A stretch of 64,000 nt of DNA from Scatomorpha stercorigallinarum (GTDB taxonomy: Bacteria; Bacillota; Clostridia; Oscillospirales; Oscillospiraceae): positions 10,622 through 74,621 of the forward strand of contig CALXGN010000011.1 in the NCBI GenBank assembly GCA_944387865.1, given 5' to 3'. How positions within the stretch are numbered: the first letter of the stretch is position 1; every line of letters begins with the position of its first letter. Below the pieces are notes generated by a model. The model was given only the letters and a program-made list of their open reading frames with translations, was not told the origin of the DNA and searched no databases. Below are positions 52,358 to 61,549 of this stretch, piece by piece. A program made the translations under genes and the position numbers.

Positions 52358-53072
52358 TTTCCTCAGCCTCCTTTACCGCGGGGATCTCCACCTTGGCCGC
52401 GCGCGCGGCCGCTTCCTTCTTCTCCGCGCTCTTGCGCAGGGCGTACTGCATGGCCGCCAGCAGGCAGGCCAGCGTGAGGAAACCGCCGAAGGGCATGATG
52501 AGGATGGTGGCCCCGAACTCCTCGGGGAAGATGCGGATGCCGGCGGCGGAGCCGTCGAACGAGACGCTCAGCGCGCCGTTGACGATCTCGAAGATGCCGG
52601 TGCCGAAGGTGCCGGAGCCGAGCAGCTCGCGGATAAGGCACATCAGGACGAGTACGACCGTGTAGCCGAAGCCCTGGAAGATGCCGTCGAAGAAGCTGGG
52701 GCCGATGGGCTCGTGCTGGCAGAAGGCCTCCGCGCGGCCGATGATGATGCAGTTGACGACGATGAGCGGGATGAACACGCCCAGCGAGGAGCTCAGCGCG
52801 GGGATGAAGGCCTGCAGCAGCAGGTCCACGATGGTGACGAAGCCGGCGATGACGACGACGAATATCGCCAGGCGGATGTCGTTCGGTATGGCCTTGCGCA
52901 GCGCGGAGATGCACACGTTGCAGCAGGTGAGGATGATGAGGACCGAGAGGCCCATGCCGATGCCGTTGAACAGCGTGGTGGTGATGGCCATGGTGGAGCA
53001 CATGCCGATACGCTGCACGAGCACCGGGTTGTTGGTGATGAGGCCCTCTTTGAACTGTTGTTTGAGATTCAT
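52350..53072 (-). CDS. rnfE: Rnf complex membrane subunit RnfE
   Basis: The 240-residue protein is homologous to RnfA, with six helices and conserved Cys in 'LTCCNVCISALRKAIPNDIR' and 'PLIVVNCIIIGRAEAF'. RnfA and RnfE form an inverted pair in the membrane core. The C-terminal tail is charged ('RKSAEKKEAAARAAKVEIPAVKEAEENA'), longer than usual. It lies 13 bases after rnfG. Confidence 0.97.
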   Translation of the reverse strand: MNLKQQFKEGLITNNPVLVQRIGMCSTMAITTTLFNGIGMGLSVLIILTCCNVCISALRKAIPNDIRLAIFVVVIAGFVTIVDLLLQAFIPALSSSLGVFIPLIVVNCIIIGRAEAFCQHEPIGPSFFDGIFQGFGYTVVLVLMCLIRELLGSGTFGTGIFEIVNGALSVSFDGSAAGIRIFPEEFGATILIMPFGGFLTLACLLAAMQYALRKSAEKKEAAARAAKVEIPAVKEAEENA

Positions 53073-53085
53073 TTCACGCCCCCCT

Positions 53086-53634
53086 TTAACCCAGCGCCTT
53101 GACGGCGGCGATGGCGGTGTTGGCCGCGTTGGCCATGGCCCTGGAGGATATCGTGGCGGCGGTGATGGAGTCCACGGTGCCGCCGTCCTTGGTCACCGCC
53201 ATGCCCTCGGTCTGGCCGATGAAGCTGTCGGTGAACTCCTCTTCCGTTATCTTGGCGCCGAGGCCGCTCGTCTCCGCGTGGTCGATGACGCTGGCGCCGG
53301 TGATGGCGTAGTCGGCGCCGACGCCGAAGGCGGCGGTGATGGAGCTCTGCGCGCCGGAGAAGGTGAGTTCGACGACCCAGCCCTCGTCGCCGGCCTTGGA
53401 GATGGCGTCCACCGTCTCCCAGGCGGCCTCGTCGAAGGCCACGGTCTCGTATTCGCCGTCATAGGGCAGCACGGCCTGATAGGCCTCGGCCCTTGCCTCG
53501 GCCTGCCTCTGCGCGATGATGTCCTTGGTGAAGTAGTTCACCAGGCCCAGCACGCCGGAGGTGAGGGCGGACACCACGAAAAGTATCAGCGCGAGCCGGA
53601 CGATCTGGTTGGGCGCTTTTTTGGTCTCAGTCAT
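53086..53634 (-). CDS. rnfG: Rnf complex flavoprotein subunit RnfG
   Basis: The 182-residue protein has one N-terminal membrane helix (about 11-33) and an extracytoplasmic FMN-binding domain. The covalent FMN threonine is in 'DSITAATISSRAMANA', a variant of the usual SGAT motif. It passes electrons between RnfD/RnfA-E and RnfC sides. ATG overlaps the rnfD TGA (ATGA). Confidence 0.95.
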   Translation of the reverse strand: MTETKKAPNQIVRLALILFVVSALTSGVLGLVNYFTKDIIAQRQAEARAEAYQAVLPYDGEYETVAFDEAAWETVDAISKAGDEGWVVELTFSGAQSSITAAFGVGADYAITGASVIDHAETSGLGAKITEEEFTDSFIGQTEGMAVTKDGGTVDSITAATISSRAMANAANTAIAAVKALG

Positions 53635-54668
53635 GCCGACGCCGCCTCCTTTTCCTTTTTCTTGGCCTCTTTTTTGGCCTGCCTGGCGGCCTTCACGTCC
53701 TCGGCCGTGACGCCGAACTGGCGGCCGCGCGTGACGCGGTCGATGGCCCAGGCGCAGCAGTTCATGATGAGGATGGCGTAGCTGACGCCCTCGGGGTAGG
53801 AGCCGAAGTAGCGTATCAGCACGGTCAGCGCGCCGCAGCCCACGCCGAAGAGCAGCTGGCCCCTGAGCGTCACCGGGCTGGTGGAGTAATCCGTGGCCAT
53901 GAAGAACGCGCCCAGGATGAGGCCGCCGGAGAGGAGGTTATAGAGCGTCCAGTCCACGCGGCCGTAGCCGCTCTTGCCGAACACTAGGCAGAGCACGGCC
54001 ACCGTGCCGATGAAGGCGGTGGGGATGCGCCAGGTGATGACCTTGCGGATGAGCAGGTAGGCCGCGCCGGCGAGCAGCGCCAGGGCGCTGATCTCGCCGA
54101 TGCTGCCGGGCACGCCGCCGAGGAACAGAGACGTGAGGTCAAAGTACTCGGGCAGGGCCTCGCCGGCCTTGAGGTAGCTGAGCGGGGTGGCCATGGTGGC
54201 GCCGTCCACAACGCCGGCGAGCGTGGTGGGCACGGCCCAGCTGGTCATGACGGCGGCGTAGCCCGCCGTGAGGAAGGCCCTGCCCGCGAGGGCGGGGTTG
54301 AGGAAGTTCTTGCCGATGCCGCCGTAGAGCTGCTTCACCACCACGATGGCGAAGAAGGAGCCGATGACGCCCATCCACCAGGTGGCCTCGCTGGGCAGTA
54401 CGCAGGTGAGCAGGAAGCCGGTGACCACGGCGGAGAGGTCGCCCACGCTCTGCGGCTTTTTCAGCAGCTTGCGGTAGCCCCACTCGAAGAACACGCAGGC
54501 GAACACGTTCACCGCCAGCAGCAGCACGACCTTGATGCCGAACATGTATGTACCGACGGCCAGCGCGGGGATGAGGGCGATGATCACGTCGAGCATGATG
54601 CTCGTGGTGTCCCTCTTCGTCCTCACCAGGGGGTTGGACGAGACTTTGAAGAGCTTTTTCTCCTCCAT
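53631..54668 (-). CDS. rnfD: Rnf complex flavoprotein membrane subunit RnfD
   Basis: The 345-residue membrane protein has about nine helices. It carries the covalent-FMN region 'GAFFMATDYSTSPVTLRG', and a basic C-terminal tail ends in poly-Lys/Glu. It is the main candidate for the ion channel with RnfA/E. It overlaps rnfC by one base (TAATG). Confidence 0.96.
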   Translation of the reverse strand: MEEKKLFKVSSNPLVRTKRDTTSIMLDVIIALIPALAVGTYMFGIKVVLLLAVNVFACVFFEWGYRKLLKKPQSVGDLSAVVTGFLLTCVLPSEATWWMGVIGSFFAIVVVKQLYGGIGKNFLNPALAGRAFLTAGYAAVMTSWAVPTTLAGVVDGATMATPLSYLKAGEALPEYFDLTSLFLGGVPGSIGEISALALLAGAAYLLIRKVITWRIPTAFIGTVAVLCLVFGKSGYGRVDWTLYNLLSGGLILGAFFMATDYSTSPVTLRGQLLFGVGCGALTVLIRYFGSYPEGVSYAILIMNCCAWAIDRVTRGRQFGVTAEDVKAARQAKKEAKKKEKEAASA

Positions 54669-56044
54669 TACGCCCTCGCCTCCTTTCCGGCCGCGGCCGC
54701 GGCGTTCACGCGGGCCGCTTCAGCGCGCGCCTTCTCCTCGGCGCGCTTGGCGTTGAGCATCGCCTTGCCCACCTTGAAGGTGTGCGTCAGCGGCAGCCTG
54801 CCGGGACATCCCCAGGAGCAGGAGCCGCACTCGAAGCAGTCCATCACGTGGTACTCCTCCATTTTCTTGTAGTCGCCCTTCTTCACGTACATGTACATGT
54901 AAATGGGCTCGAGCTTCATCGGGCAGTGGGCGATGCAGTTGCCGCAGCGGATGCAGACGGGGTCCGCGATGTCGCGGTCTTCCTGCTCGGTGAACACCAG
55001 CAGGCCGCTGGCGCCCTTGACGCTGCCGGCGGAGATGTCCGCCACGCAGATGCCCATCATCGGCCCGCCCATGCAGATGCGCTGCACGTTGCCGACGAAG
55101 CCGCCGGCCTCGTTGAAGATGTGCTCCAGCGGCGTTCCGTAGCGCACGAGCAGGTTCTGCGGCTCCTTGATGCCGCTGCCGGCCACGGTGACGACGCGCT
55201 CGATGGCGGGCACGCCCTCGTAGCACGCGCGGTAGATGCTGTAGGCCGTGTAGGTGCTGACGACGTTGCAGCCCACGCCGCTGGGCAGCCCGCCGGGCTT
55301 GACCTCGCGGTCGGTGTTGACCTTCACCTGCATCTTCTCCGCGCCCTGGGGGTACTTGACCTCCTCGGGGACGATCTCGATGCCGTACTTCGCGGGATCG
55401 AGGCCGCTGAGCAGGTCGATGGCGTCCTGCTTGTTCTTCTCGATGCCGTAGTAGCACTTGTCCACGCCCTGGGCTATGCGCACGAGCTCGATACCCTTCA
55501 GCAGCTCCTCCGGGTGCTCGAGCATGGTGCGGTGGTCGCCGCAGAGATAGGGCTCGCACTCCGCGCCGTTGATGATGAGCGTGTCCACCTTGCCGCGGCC
55601 GCTGGAGATCTTGAACGCCGTTGGGAACATGGCGCCGCCCATGCCGGTAACGCCGGCCTCTCGGATGCGGGCGATGATGGCCTCCGGGTCCTTCAGCTCG
55701 CTCCCCGTCAGGGGCTTGAGGTCCTCGCAGGGGGTGTCCTGGAAGTCGTTCTCGATCACCACGGACATCACCATGTCGCCCAGCATGTGGCGGCGCGGCT
55801 CCACGGCGACGACCTTGCCGGAGACGGAAGCGTGTACAGGCGCGGAAATCGGCGCGTCAGTCGCGCCGATGAGCTGGCCCATCTTCACAGTGTCGCCCAC
55901 CTTGACGACGGGCTGGTTCGGGGCGCCTATGTGCTGGACCATCGGCAGCACCACCTCTTTGGGCGGGGCGATGGGGCGCACAGGCGACTTGGCGGCAGTT
56001 TTTTCGTATTCCGGGTGAACGCCGCCGTAATACTTAAAAGGCAT
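54668..56044 (-). CDS. rnfC: Rnf complex NADH-binding subunit RnfC
   Basis: The 458-residue protein has an N-terminal biotinyl-like barrel ('PVVKVGDTVKMGQLIGATDAPISAPVHASVSG'), an FMN/NADH-binding Rossmann region ('GGAMFPTAFKISSGRGKVDTLIINGAECEPYL') and two ferredoxin motifs ('CIRCGNCIAHCPMKLEP', 'CFECGSCSWGCPGRLPL'). The complex couples ferredoxin oxidation to NAD reduction and Na+ or H+ export. The ATG (complement 56042-56044) is chosen because GAGAGG lies eight bases upstream; GTG and ATG codons just 5' are possible. Confidence 0.97.
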   Translation of the reverse strand: MPFKYYGGVHPEYEKTAAKSPVRPIAPPKEVVLPMVQHIGAPNQPVVKVGDTVKMGQLIGATDAPISAPVHASVSGKVVAVEPRRHMLGDMVMSVVIENDFQDTPCEDLKPLTGSELKDPEAIIARIREAGVTGMGGAMFPTAFKISSGRGKVDTLIINGAECEPYLCGDHRTMLEHPEELLKGIELVRIAQGVDKCYYGIEKNKQDAIDLLSGLDPAKYGIEIVPEEVKYPQGAEKMQVKVNTDREVKPGGLPSGVGCNVVSTYTAYSIYRACYEGVPAIERVVTVAGSGIKEPQNLLVRYGTPLEHIFNEAGGFVGNVQRICMGGPMMGICVADISAGSVKGASGLLVFTEQEDRDIADPVCIRCGNCIAHCPMKLEPIYMYMYVKKGDYKKMEEYHVMDCFECGSCSWGCPGRLPLTHTFKVGKAMLNAKRAEEKARAEAARVNAAAAAGKEARA

Positions 56045-56075
56045 GAGCATCACCTCTCATAATTTTGACTGCATC

Positions 56076-56104
56076 ATAATAGCACAATTCGTCGAATGTG
56101 TCCA
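56076..56104 (-). promoter_or_regulatory. Promoter of the rnf operon
   Basis: Leftward TGGACA (complement 56099-56104), 17 bases, TATTAT (complement 56076-56081), about 30 bases before the rnfC start. Confidence 0.7.
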
Positions 56105-56282
56105 GAGAATATGACGCCAAAAATGTCATTTTTGCGTGATTATTTCTTAACGAGCATGAGAAATCATTAACAATTGCAGGGCTATTGTTAGCAACTGGCA
56201 ATTATGCGTCGTTATAGGGGGAAACTGCACTTATATGCAATTTCCGCCCGGGCGGCCGCGGCGCGGCAAAAAAACTTCCGTC

Positions 56283-56311
56283 TTAACAAGCGGGGCAAAT
56301 TAGTGTAGAAT
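56283..56311 (+). promoter_or_regulatory. Promoter of the GH2 gene; rest of the gap 56105-56370
   Basis: TTAACA (56283-56288), 17 bases, TAGAAT (56306-56311), with GGAGG before ATG 56371. The remaining divergent gap is AT-rich, with an imperfect inverted repeat around 56113-56135 (GCCAAAAATG/CATTTTTGC) and a 7-bp inverted repeat TAACAAT/ATTGTTA near 56168-56190. They may be operators; no gene is visible. Confidence 0.55.
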
Positions 56312-56370
56312 AAGCCTGCGCCCGGCGGCGCCAGCGCGCCCCGCCGGCACACTGAAACGGAGGTGCTCAC

Positions 56371-58086
56371 ATGCTCATCACCGAATGGGGCGAGGCCCTG
56401 GACCGCAGCGCGCCGCTGCCCGAATACCCCCGGCCGCAGCTCGTGCGAGGCAGCTACCTCAACCTCAACGGCCCCTGGGAATACGCCTTCACGGCGGACA
56501 TGAAAAAGCCCGAGGAATACGTGGGCGAGATCGTCGTCCCCTTCTCCCCCGAGTCGCCGCTCTCCGGCGTGGGGCGCACGCTGCGCGCGGGGGAATACCT
56601 CTGGTACCGCCGGCGCTTCACGCTGCCGGAGGGCTTCAACATCGGCCGCGTGCTGCTGCACTTCGGGGCCGTGGACCAGTCCGCGCGCGTCTGGGTGAAC
56701 GGCCACGACGCCGTGGCCCACACGGGCGGCTACCTGCCCTTTTCGGCGGACATCACCGAGCTGCTTGAGGACGGCGAGAACACGCTGCTGGTCCGCTGCG
56801 CGGACGACACGGACGAGAGCTGGCACACGCGCGGCAAGCAGAAAACGAAAAAGGGCGGCATCTGGTACACGCCGCTCTCCGGCATCTGGCAGACCGTCTG
56901 GTGCGAGAGCGTGCCGGAGAACTATATAAAGCACCTCTTCATCACCCCCCACCTGGCCGACCGGGCGGTGGAGCTCTTCGTGGACGGCGAGGGCGAGTGC
57001 CGCGCCGAGATCGAGGGCGAGGAGTATGTGTTCCCCGCCGGGCAGCCGGCCGTGCTCGAGCTGCACGGGGAGATGCGCGAGTGGACGCCGGAGCGCCCGG
57101 AGCTCTACGACCTGACGCTGACGCTGGGCGAGGACCGGGTGCGGAGCTATTTCGCCATGCGCTCCTTCGGCGTGGGGACGGACAGCGCCGGCGTCAAGCG
57201 GCTGCTGCTCAACGGCAGACCATATTTCCACAACGGCGTGCTCGACCAGGGCTGGTGGCCGGACGGGCTCTACACCGCGCCCAGCGACGAGGCGCTGGCC
57301 TTCGATATCTCCGCCGCCAAGGCGATGGGCTTCAACATGCTGCGCAAGCACGTGAAAGTGGAGAGCGCCCGCTGGTACTACCACTGCGACCGCCTCGGCA
57401 TGCTCGTCTGGCAGGACATGCCCAACGGCGGCGGGAAATACAACGCCCTCACCGTCTCCGCCCCCCTGCTCACGGGCGCGCACACGCGCGACGACAAATA
57501 CGCCCGCTTCGGCCGCAAGAGCGAGCGCGGCCGCCGCGAGTTCACCGCCGAGCTGCGGGAGATGGTCACCGCGCTCTACAACTGCCCCTGCATCGCCATG
57601 TGGGTGCCCTTCAACGAGGGCTGGGGCCAGTTCGACGCGGAGGAGAACGTCAGGGCCATCCTCTCCATCGACGACACGCGCACCATCGACCACGCCAGCG
57701 GCTGGCACGACCAGGGCATCGGCGAGATAAAGAGCATACACCTCTATTTCGACGACTACCGCTACGCGCCGGACAAGCTGGGCCGCTGCGTGGTGCTCAG
57801 CGAGTTCGGCGGCTACACCTGCGCCATCGAGGGCCATTCGGCGGAGGGCAAGCCCTTCGGCTACAAGAAATTCAAGACCCCCGCCGAGCTCCGCGCCGGG
57901 CTGGTCGTGCTCTACGACGGGCAGATACGCCCCGCCGTGCGCGACGGGCTCTCCGCCGCCGTCTATACCCAGCTGACGGACGTGGAAAACGAGCTCAACG
58001 GCCTCATCACCTACGACCGCCGCGTGCTCAAGCTCGCGCCGGAGGCCGTGGAGCGCACCGTGAGGATGCCGACCCTCCGTCCCTGA
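56371..58086 (+). CDS. GH2 family glycoside hydrolase
   Basis: The 571-residue enzyme has the GH2 order: a sugar-binding jelly-roll (about 28-180, 'LNGPWEYAF', 'WYRRRFTLP', 'VWVNGHDAV'), an Ig-like domain (about 183-270) and a TIM barrel with acid/base Glu416 in 'PFNEGWGQ' and nucleophile Glu478 in 'LSEFGGY'. It cleaves a beta-linked sugar, such as a galactoside, glucuronide or mannoside; which one cannot be told. It has no signal peptide. It stands alone with its own promoter. Confidence 0.92.
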   Translation: MLITEWGEALDRSAPLPEYPRPQLVRGSYLNLNGPWEYAFTADMKKPEEYVGEIVVPFSPESPLSGVGRTLRAGEYLWYRRRFTLPEGFNIGRVLLHFGAVDQSARVWVNGHDAVAHTGGYLPFSADITELLEDGENTLLVRCADDTDESWHTRGKQKTKKGGIWYTPLSGIWQTVWCESVPENYIKHLFITPHLADRAVELFVDGEGECRAEIEGEEYVFPAGQPAVLELHGEMREWTPERPELYDLTLTLGEDRVRSYFAMRSFGVGTDSAGVKRLLLNGRPYFHNGVLDQGWWPDGLYTAPSDEALAFDISAAKAMGFNMLRKHVKVESARWYYHCDRLGMLVWQDMPNGGGKYNALTVSAPLLTGAHTRDDKYARFGRKSERGRREFTAELREMVTALYNCPCIAMWVPFNEGWGQFDAEENVRAILSIDDTRTIDHASGWHDQGIGEIKSIHLYFDDYRYAPDKLGRCVVLSEFGGYTCAIEGHSAEGKPFGYKKFKTPAELRAGLVVLYDGQIRPAVRDGLSAAVYTQLTDVENELNGLITYDRRVLKLAPEAVERTVRMPTLRP

Positions 58087-58143
58087 CGGAAGTTTGCACA
58101 CACAGCGCGGACATTTCGGCCGGTAATTCGTGAAAGTTACGCC

Positions 58144-58173
58144 TTGCGGCCGGCGCGCATGTGATGGTATAAT
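58144..58173 (+). promoter_or_regulatory. Promoter of glyA
   Basis: TTGCGG (58144-58149), 18 bases, TATAAT (58168-58173); transcript leader of about 64 bases to ATG 58244. Confidence 0.75.
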
Positions 58174-58243
58174 GACGGCGTGTTTTCGCAAAACTTACAA
58201 AAACATAAAATAAAAATACGGGTCGAGGAGTTGTGACACAGAC

Positions 58244-59488
58244 ATGAACTATGAAAACCTGCGCCGCGAGGACGAGGAGATCTTCTCCGCCATGGCCAAG
58301 GAGCTGCAGCGCCAGCGCGACCACATCGAGCTCATCGCCAGCGAGAATTTCACCTCCCCTGCGGTGATGGAGGCCACGGGCAGCCATCTGACGAACAAGT
58401 ACGCCGAGGGCTACCCCGGCAGGCGCTTCTACGGCGGCTGCGAATATGTCGACGTGGTTGAAAACATAGCCCGCGAGCGGGCGAAGCAGCTCTTCGGCGC
58501 CGAGCACGCCAACGTGCAGCCGCACTCCGGTTCGCAGGCCAACGTCGCCGTCTATCTGGCGCTCTGCAAGCCCGGCGACGTGATCATGGGCATGGACCTC
58601 GCCTGCGGCGGGCACCTGACGCACGGGTCGAAGGCCTCCATCACCGGCAAGTACTTCGACGTGCGCGGCTACGGCGTGGACCGTGAAACCGAACTCATCG
58701 ACTACGACGAGATGCGCCGCATGGCCCTTGAGCTGCACCCGAAGATGATCATCTCCGGCGCCAGCGCCTACTCCCGCATCATCGACTGGAAGCGCATCCG
58801 CGAGATCTGCGACGAGGCCGGCGCATACATGTTCGTGGACATGGCGCACATCGGCGGCCTGGTGGCCGCGGGCGCCCACCCCTCCCCCGTCCCATATGCG
58901 GACGTTGTCACGACGACCACCCACAAGACCCTGCGCGGCCCCCGCGGCGCCGTCATCCTCTGCAAAGCCGACCTGGCGAAGAAGATCGACTCCGCCATTT
59001 TCCCCGGCTCCCAGGGCGGCCCGCTGATGCACGTCGTGGCCGCCAAGGCCGTGTGCTTTAAAGAGGCCATGAGCCAGGAATTCAAGGACTACCAGTTCCA
59101 GGTGGTGAAAAACGCCAAGGCCCTGGCGGAGACGCTCGCCGCCGGCGGCGTGCGCCTGGTCTCCGGCGGCACGGACAACCACCTGATGCTGGCCGACGTG
59201 ATGAGCATGGGCGTCACCGGCCGCGACATGCAGGAGCTGCTCGACCGGGCCAACATCACCGCGAACAAGAACGCCATCCCCTTCGACGAGCAGCCGCCGC
59301 ACCTCGGCAGCGGCGTGCGCTTCGGCTCTCCCGCCTCCACCTCGCGCGGGATGAAGGAGGACGAGTTCCGCCAGATCGGCGGGCTGATACTGCGCCTGAT
59401 GCGCGAGGGCGAGGCGGCCGTCCCCTCCGTCCGCGAGGAGGTCCTCGCCCTCTGCGAGCGCTTCCCGCTTTACGAGAACGTCATCTGA
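58244..59488 (+). CDS. glyA: Serine hydroxymethyltransferase
   Basis: The 414-residue PLP enzyme interconverts serine and glycine with tetrahydrofolate and supplies one-carbon units. The PLP lysine lies in 'VTTTTHKTLRGPRG', with other signatures 'LIASENFTSPAVMEATGS', 'NVQPHSGSQAN' and 'GMKEDEF'. Length is normal. GAGGAG lies 13 bases before ATG 58244. A strong terminator follows. Confidence 0.97.
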   Translation: MNYENLRREDEEIFSAMAKELQRQRDHIELIASENFTSPAVMEATGSHLTNKYAEGYPGRRFYGGCEYVDVVENIARERAKQLFGAEHANVQPHSGSQANVAVYLALCKPGDVIMGMDLACGGHLTHGSKASITGKYFDVRGYGVDRETELIDYDEMRRMALELHPKMIISGASAYSRIIDWKRIREICDEAGAYMFVDMAHIGGLVAAGAHPSPVPYADVVTTTTHKTLRGPRGAVILCKADLAKKIDSAIFPGSQGGPLMHVVAAKAVCFKEAMSQEFKDYQFQVVKNAKALAETLAAGGVRLVSGGTDNHLMLADVMSMGVTGRDMQELLDRANITANKNAIPFDEQPPHLGSGVRFGSPASTSRGMKEDEFRQIGGLILRLMREGEAAVPSVREEVLALCERFPLYENVI

Positions 59489-59497
59489 GGAAACACC

Positions 59498-59527
59498 GGG
59501 GGAGAGCGCGGCTCTCCCCCCTTTTTT
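59498..59527 (+). terminator. Terminator of glyA
   Basis: A perfect 10-bp stem (59498-59507 with 59511-59520, GCG loop) followed by CTTTTTT. Confidence 0.92.
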
Positions 59528-59564
59528 ATCATCCCCGCGCCGGGCGCGGGGCGCGGAGGTGCGC

Positions 59565-60257
59565 ATGTACAGGATCTTTCTGGTGGAGGACGACGCCGTC
59601 ATCGCCGCGGCGGTGAAGCGGCACCTGGAGGGCTGGGGCTGCGAAGTGGCCTGCGCGGAGGACTTCGCGCATGTGCTCGCGGAGTTCGAGCGCTGCTCGC
59701 CGCAGCTGGTGCTGCTGGACATCTCCCTCCCCTTCTATAACGGCTACCACTGGTGCAGCGAGATACGCCGCGTCTCCGCCGTGCCGGTCATCTTCATCTC
59801 CGGCGCGGCGGACAGCATGAACATCGTGATGGCCATGAACATGGGCGCGGACGACTTCATCGCCAAGCCCTTCGACCTGGACGTGCTGACGGCGAAGATA
59901 CAGGCCCTGCTGCGCCGCGCCTACGGCCTCAGCGAGCCGAAGCACGTCCTCGAGCGCGGCGGCGCGCTGCTGGACATGTCCGCGGGCACGCTCTCCGCCC
60001 CCGGCGGCAGCGTGGAGCTGACGAAAAACGAGCTGCGCATCCTGAAAACGCTGATGGAGAGCCGCGGCGTCGTCAGCCGCGACGAGCTGATGCTCAGCCT
60101 CTGGAAAACGGACAGCTTCGTGGACGAGAACACGCTCACCGTGAACGTCGGCCGCCTGCGGCGCAAGCTGGAGGGCGCCGGCCTGGCGGACTTCATCAAG
60201 ACCAAAAAGGGGCTCGGCTACTTCATCGAAGACGGCGGCGCCCACACGGGAGGTTGA
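59565..60257 (+). CDS. OmpR-type response regulator (Bce-like)
   Basis: The 230-residue protein has a receiver with acidic pocket 'VEDDAV', phospho-acceptor Asp52 in 'LLDISLPFYNG' and Lys in 'DFIAKPFDLDVL'. A C-terminal winged helix follows (about 135-225, 'LTKNELRILKTLMESRGVVSRDELMLSLW'). ATG 59565 follows GGAGG by five bases. It pairs with the small-loop sensor kinase at 60482, with a truncated fluoride-channel gene between. Such pairs usually control antimicrobial-peptide exporters. Confidence 0.93.
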   Translation: MYRIFLVEDDAVIAAAVKRHLEGWGCEVACAEDFAHVLAEFERCSPQLVLLDISLPFYNGYHWCSEIRRVSAVPVIFISGAADSMNIVMAMNMGADDFIAKPFDLDVLTAKIQALLRRAYGLSEPKHVLERGGALLDMSAGTLSAPGGSVELTKNELRILKTLMESRGVVSRDELMLSLWKTDSFVDENTLTVNVGRLRRKLEGAGLADFIKTKKGLGYFIEDGGAHTGG

Positions 60258-60260
60258 ACT

Positions 60261-60485
60261 ATGCTGGACTGCATCGCCGTCGGCCTCGGCGGCTTCATCG
60301 GCTCCGTGCTGCTCTTCGCGCGCGTGGGCCTCTGCGGCGGCTTCACCACCTTCTCCACCTTCTCGCTGGAGACCTTTGAGCTGCTGCGCGCCGGCCATTA
60401 CGGCATGGCCGCGCTCTACGCCGTGCTCAGCGCCGCGCTCTGCGTCCTCGCCGTGCTGCTGGCGCAGCTGCTGGTGAAGCCATGA
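60261..60485 (+). pseudogene. Internally deleted fluoride channel (FluC/CrcB)
   Basis: The 74-residue ORF begins like FluC ('IAVGLGGFIGS') and ends like it ('VGLCGGFTTFSTFSLETFELL' then a last helix), but a middle part of about 50 residues is missing in frame. Lost are helix 2 and the Asn and Gly-Ser region of the fluoride pore. Full-length members are about 110-130 residues. The frame is intact, GGAGG precedes ATG, and it overlaps the kinase start, so a small membrane protein may still be made. A working channel is unlikely. It could also have been reused as a small sensor partner. Confidence 0.8.
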
Positions 60486-61480
60486 GCGCCCTCGCCTATC
60501 TGCGGCGGCACTGGAAGATCGTACTGCTCTTCGCCGCCTTCACCGGCATTTTCGCGCTGGTGTTCTCGCTCTACGACCTGCCCGTGGAGGCGGTGGCCTA
60601 CGCCGCCGCGCTCTGCCTGGCCGTGGGCGCGGTGATGTTCCTCCTCGGCTTCCTGCGCTGGCGGGCGCGCCTGCGCGCGCTGGAGGCCATGCGCAGGACC
60701 GTCACCGTCTCGCTAGACGGCCTGCCCGCCCCCGGCGGGCGCGCGGAGGCCGATTACCAGGAGCTTTTGCGCATCCTGCGCGCCGAGCTCGCGCGCACGG
60801 AGGCCGCCGCCGCCCGCGAGCGGCGCGAGGCGGAGGACTACTACACGCTCTGGGCGCACCAGATAAAAACGCCCATCGCCGCGCTGCGGCTGCTGCTGCA
60901 GTCCGGCGGGGCGGACAGCGGCGCGCTCACGGCGGAGGTGCTGCGCATCGAGGGCTATGTGGAGATGGCGCTGGGCTATGTGCGCCTGGAGGGCGGGAGC
61001 GACTTCGTCTTGCGCTCGTGCGACCTCGACGAGGTCGTGCGCGGCTGCCTGCGCAAGTACGCGCCGCTCTTCATCCTCAAAAAACTGCCGCTCGACTTCC
61101 GCGAGACGGGCCTCACCGTGCTCTCGGACGAAAAGTGGCTGGCCTTCGTGATCGAGCAGCTGCTCGCCAACGCCCTCAAATACACCCGCGCGGGGCATGT
61201 GGCCGTCTACGCCGAGGGCCGCGCGCTGATCGTCGAGGACACGGGCATCGGCATCGCGCCGGAGGACCTGCCGCGCGTTTTCGAGCGCGGCTTCACCGGC
61301 TACAACGGCCGCGAGGACAAAAAATCCACCGGCCTCGGCCTCTACCTCTGCTCGCGCGTCTGCCACAAGCTGGGGCACCGGCTCACCCTCGGCTCCGAGC
61401 CCGCCCGCGGCACCCGCGCCCGCCTCTTCTTCCCCACCGGCCCGTATCCGGAGGCGCCGGGCGGCGGCAGCGGGCAATGA
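60482..61480 (+). CDS. Intramembrane-sensing histidine kinase (BceS-like)
   Basis: The 332-residue kinase has two close N-terminal helices (about 13-58) with almost no outside loop, phospho-His126 in 'LWAHQIKTPIAALRLLL', and an ATPase domain with 'LLANALKYT', 'EDTGIGI' and 'GLGLYLCSRV'. This design is typical of BceS kinases that sense flux through a BceAB ABC transporter. No such transporter is adjacent: a terminator follows. ATG overlaps the end of the short fluoride-channel ORF (ATGA). Confidence 0.92.
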   Translation: MSALAYLRRHWKIVLLFAAFTGIFALVFSLYDLPVEAVAYAAALCLAVGAVMFLLGFLRWRARLRALEAMRRTVTVSLDGLPAPGGRAEADYQELLRILRAELARTEAAAARERREAEDYYTLWAHQIKTPIAALRLLLQSGGADSGALTAEVLRIEGYVEMALGYVRLEGGSDFVLRSCDLDEVVRGCLRKYAPLFILKKLPLDFRETGLTVLSDEKWLAFVIEQLLANALKYTRAGHVAVYAEGRALIVEDTGIGIAPEDLPRVFERGFTGYNGREDKKSTGLGLYLCSRVCHKLGHRLTLGSEPARGTRARLFFPTGPYPEAPGGGSGQ

Positions 61481-61491
61481 TCATAGGCAAA

Positions 61492-61524
61492 AGACCCGCG
61501 GGGCACATGCCCCGCGGGTCTTTT
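61492..61524. terminator. Bidirectional terminator between kinase and M23 peptidase genes
   Basis: A perfect 14-bp stem (61492-61505 with 61508-61521), followed by TTTT; A-run on the other side. Confidence 0.9.
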
Positions 61525-61549
61525 ATCCCGGCCCCGGAGGGGCCGCTGT

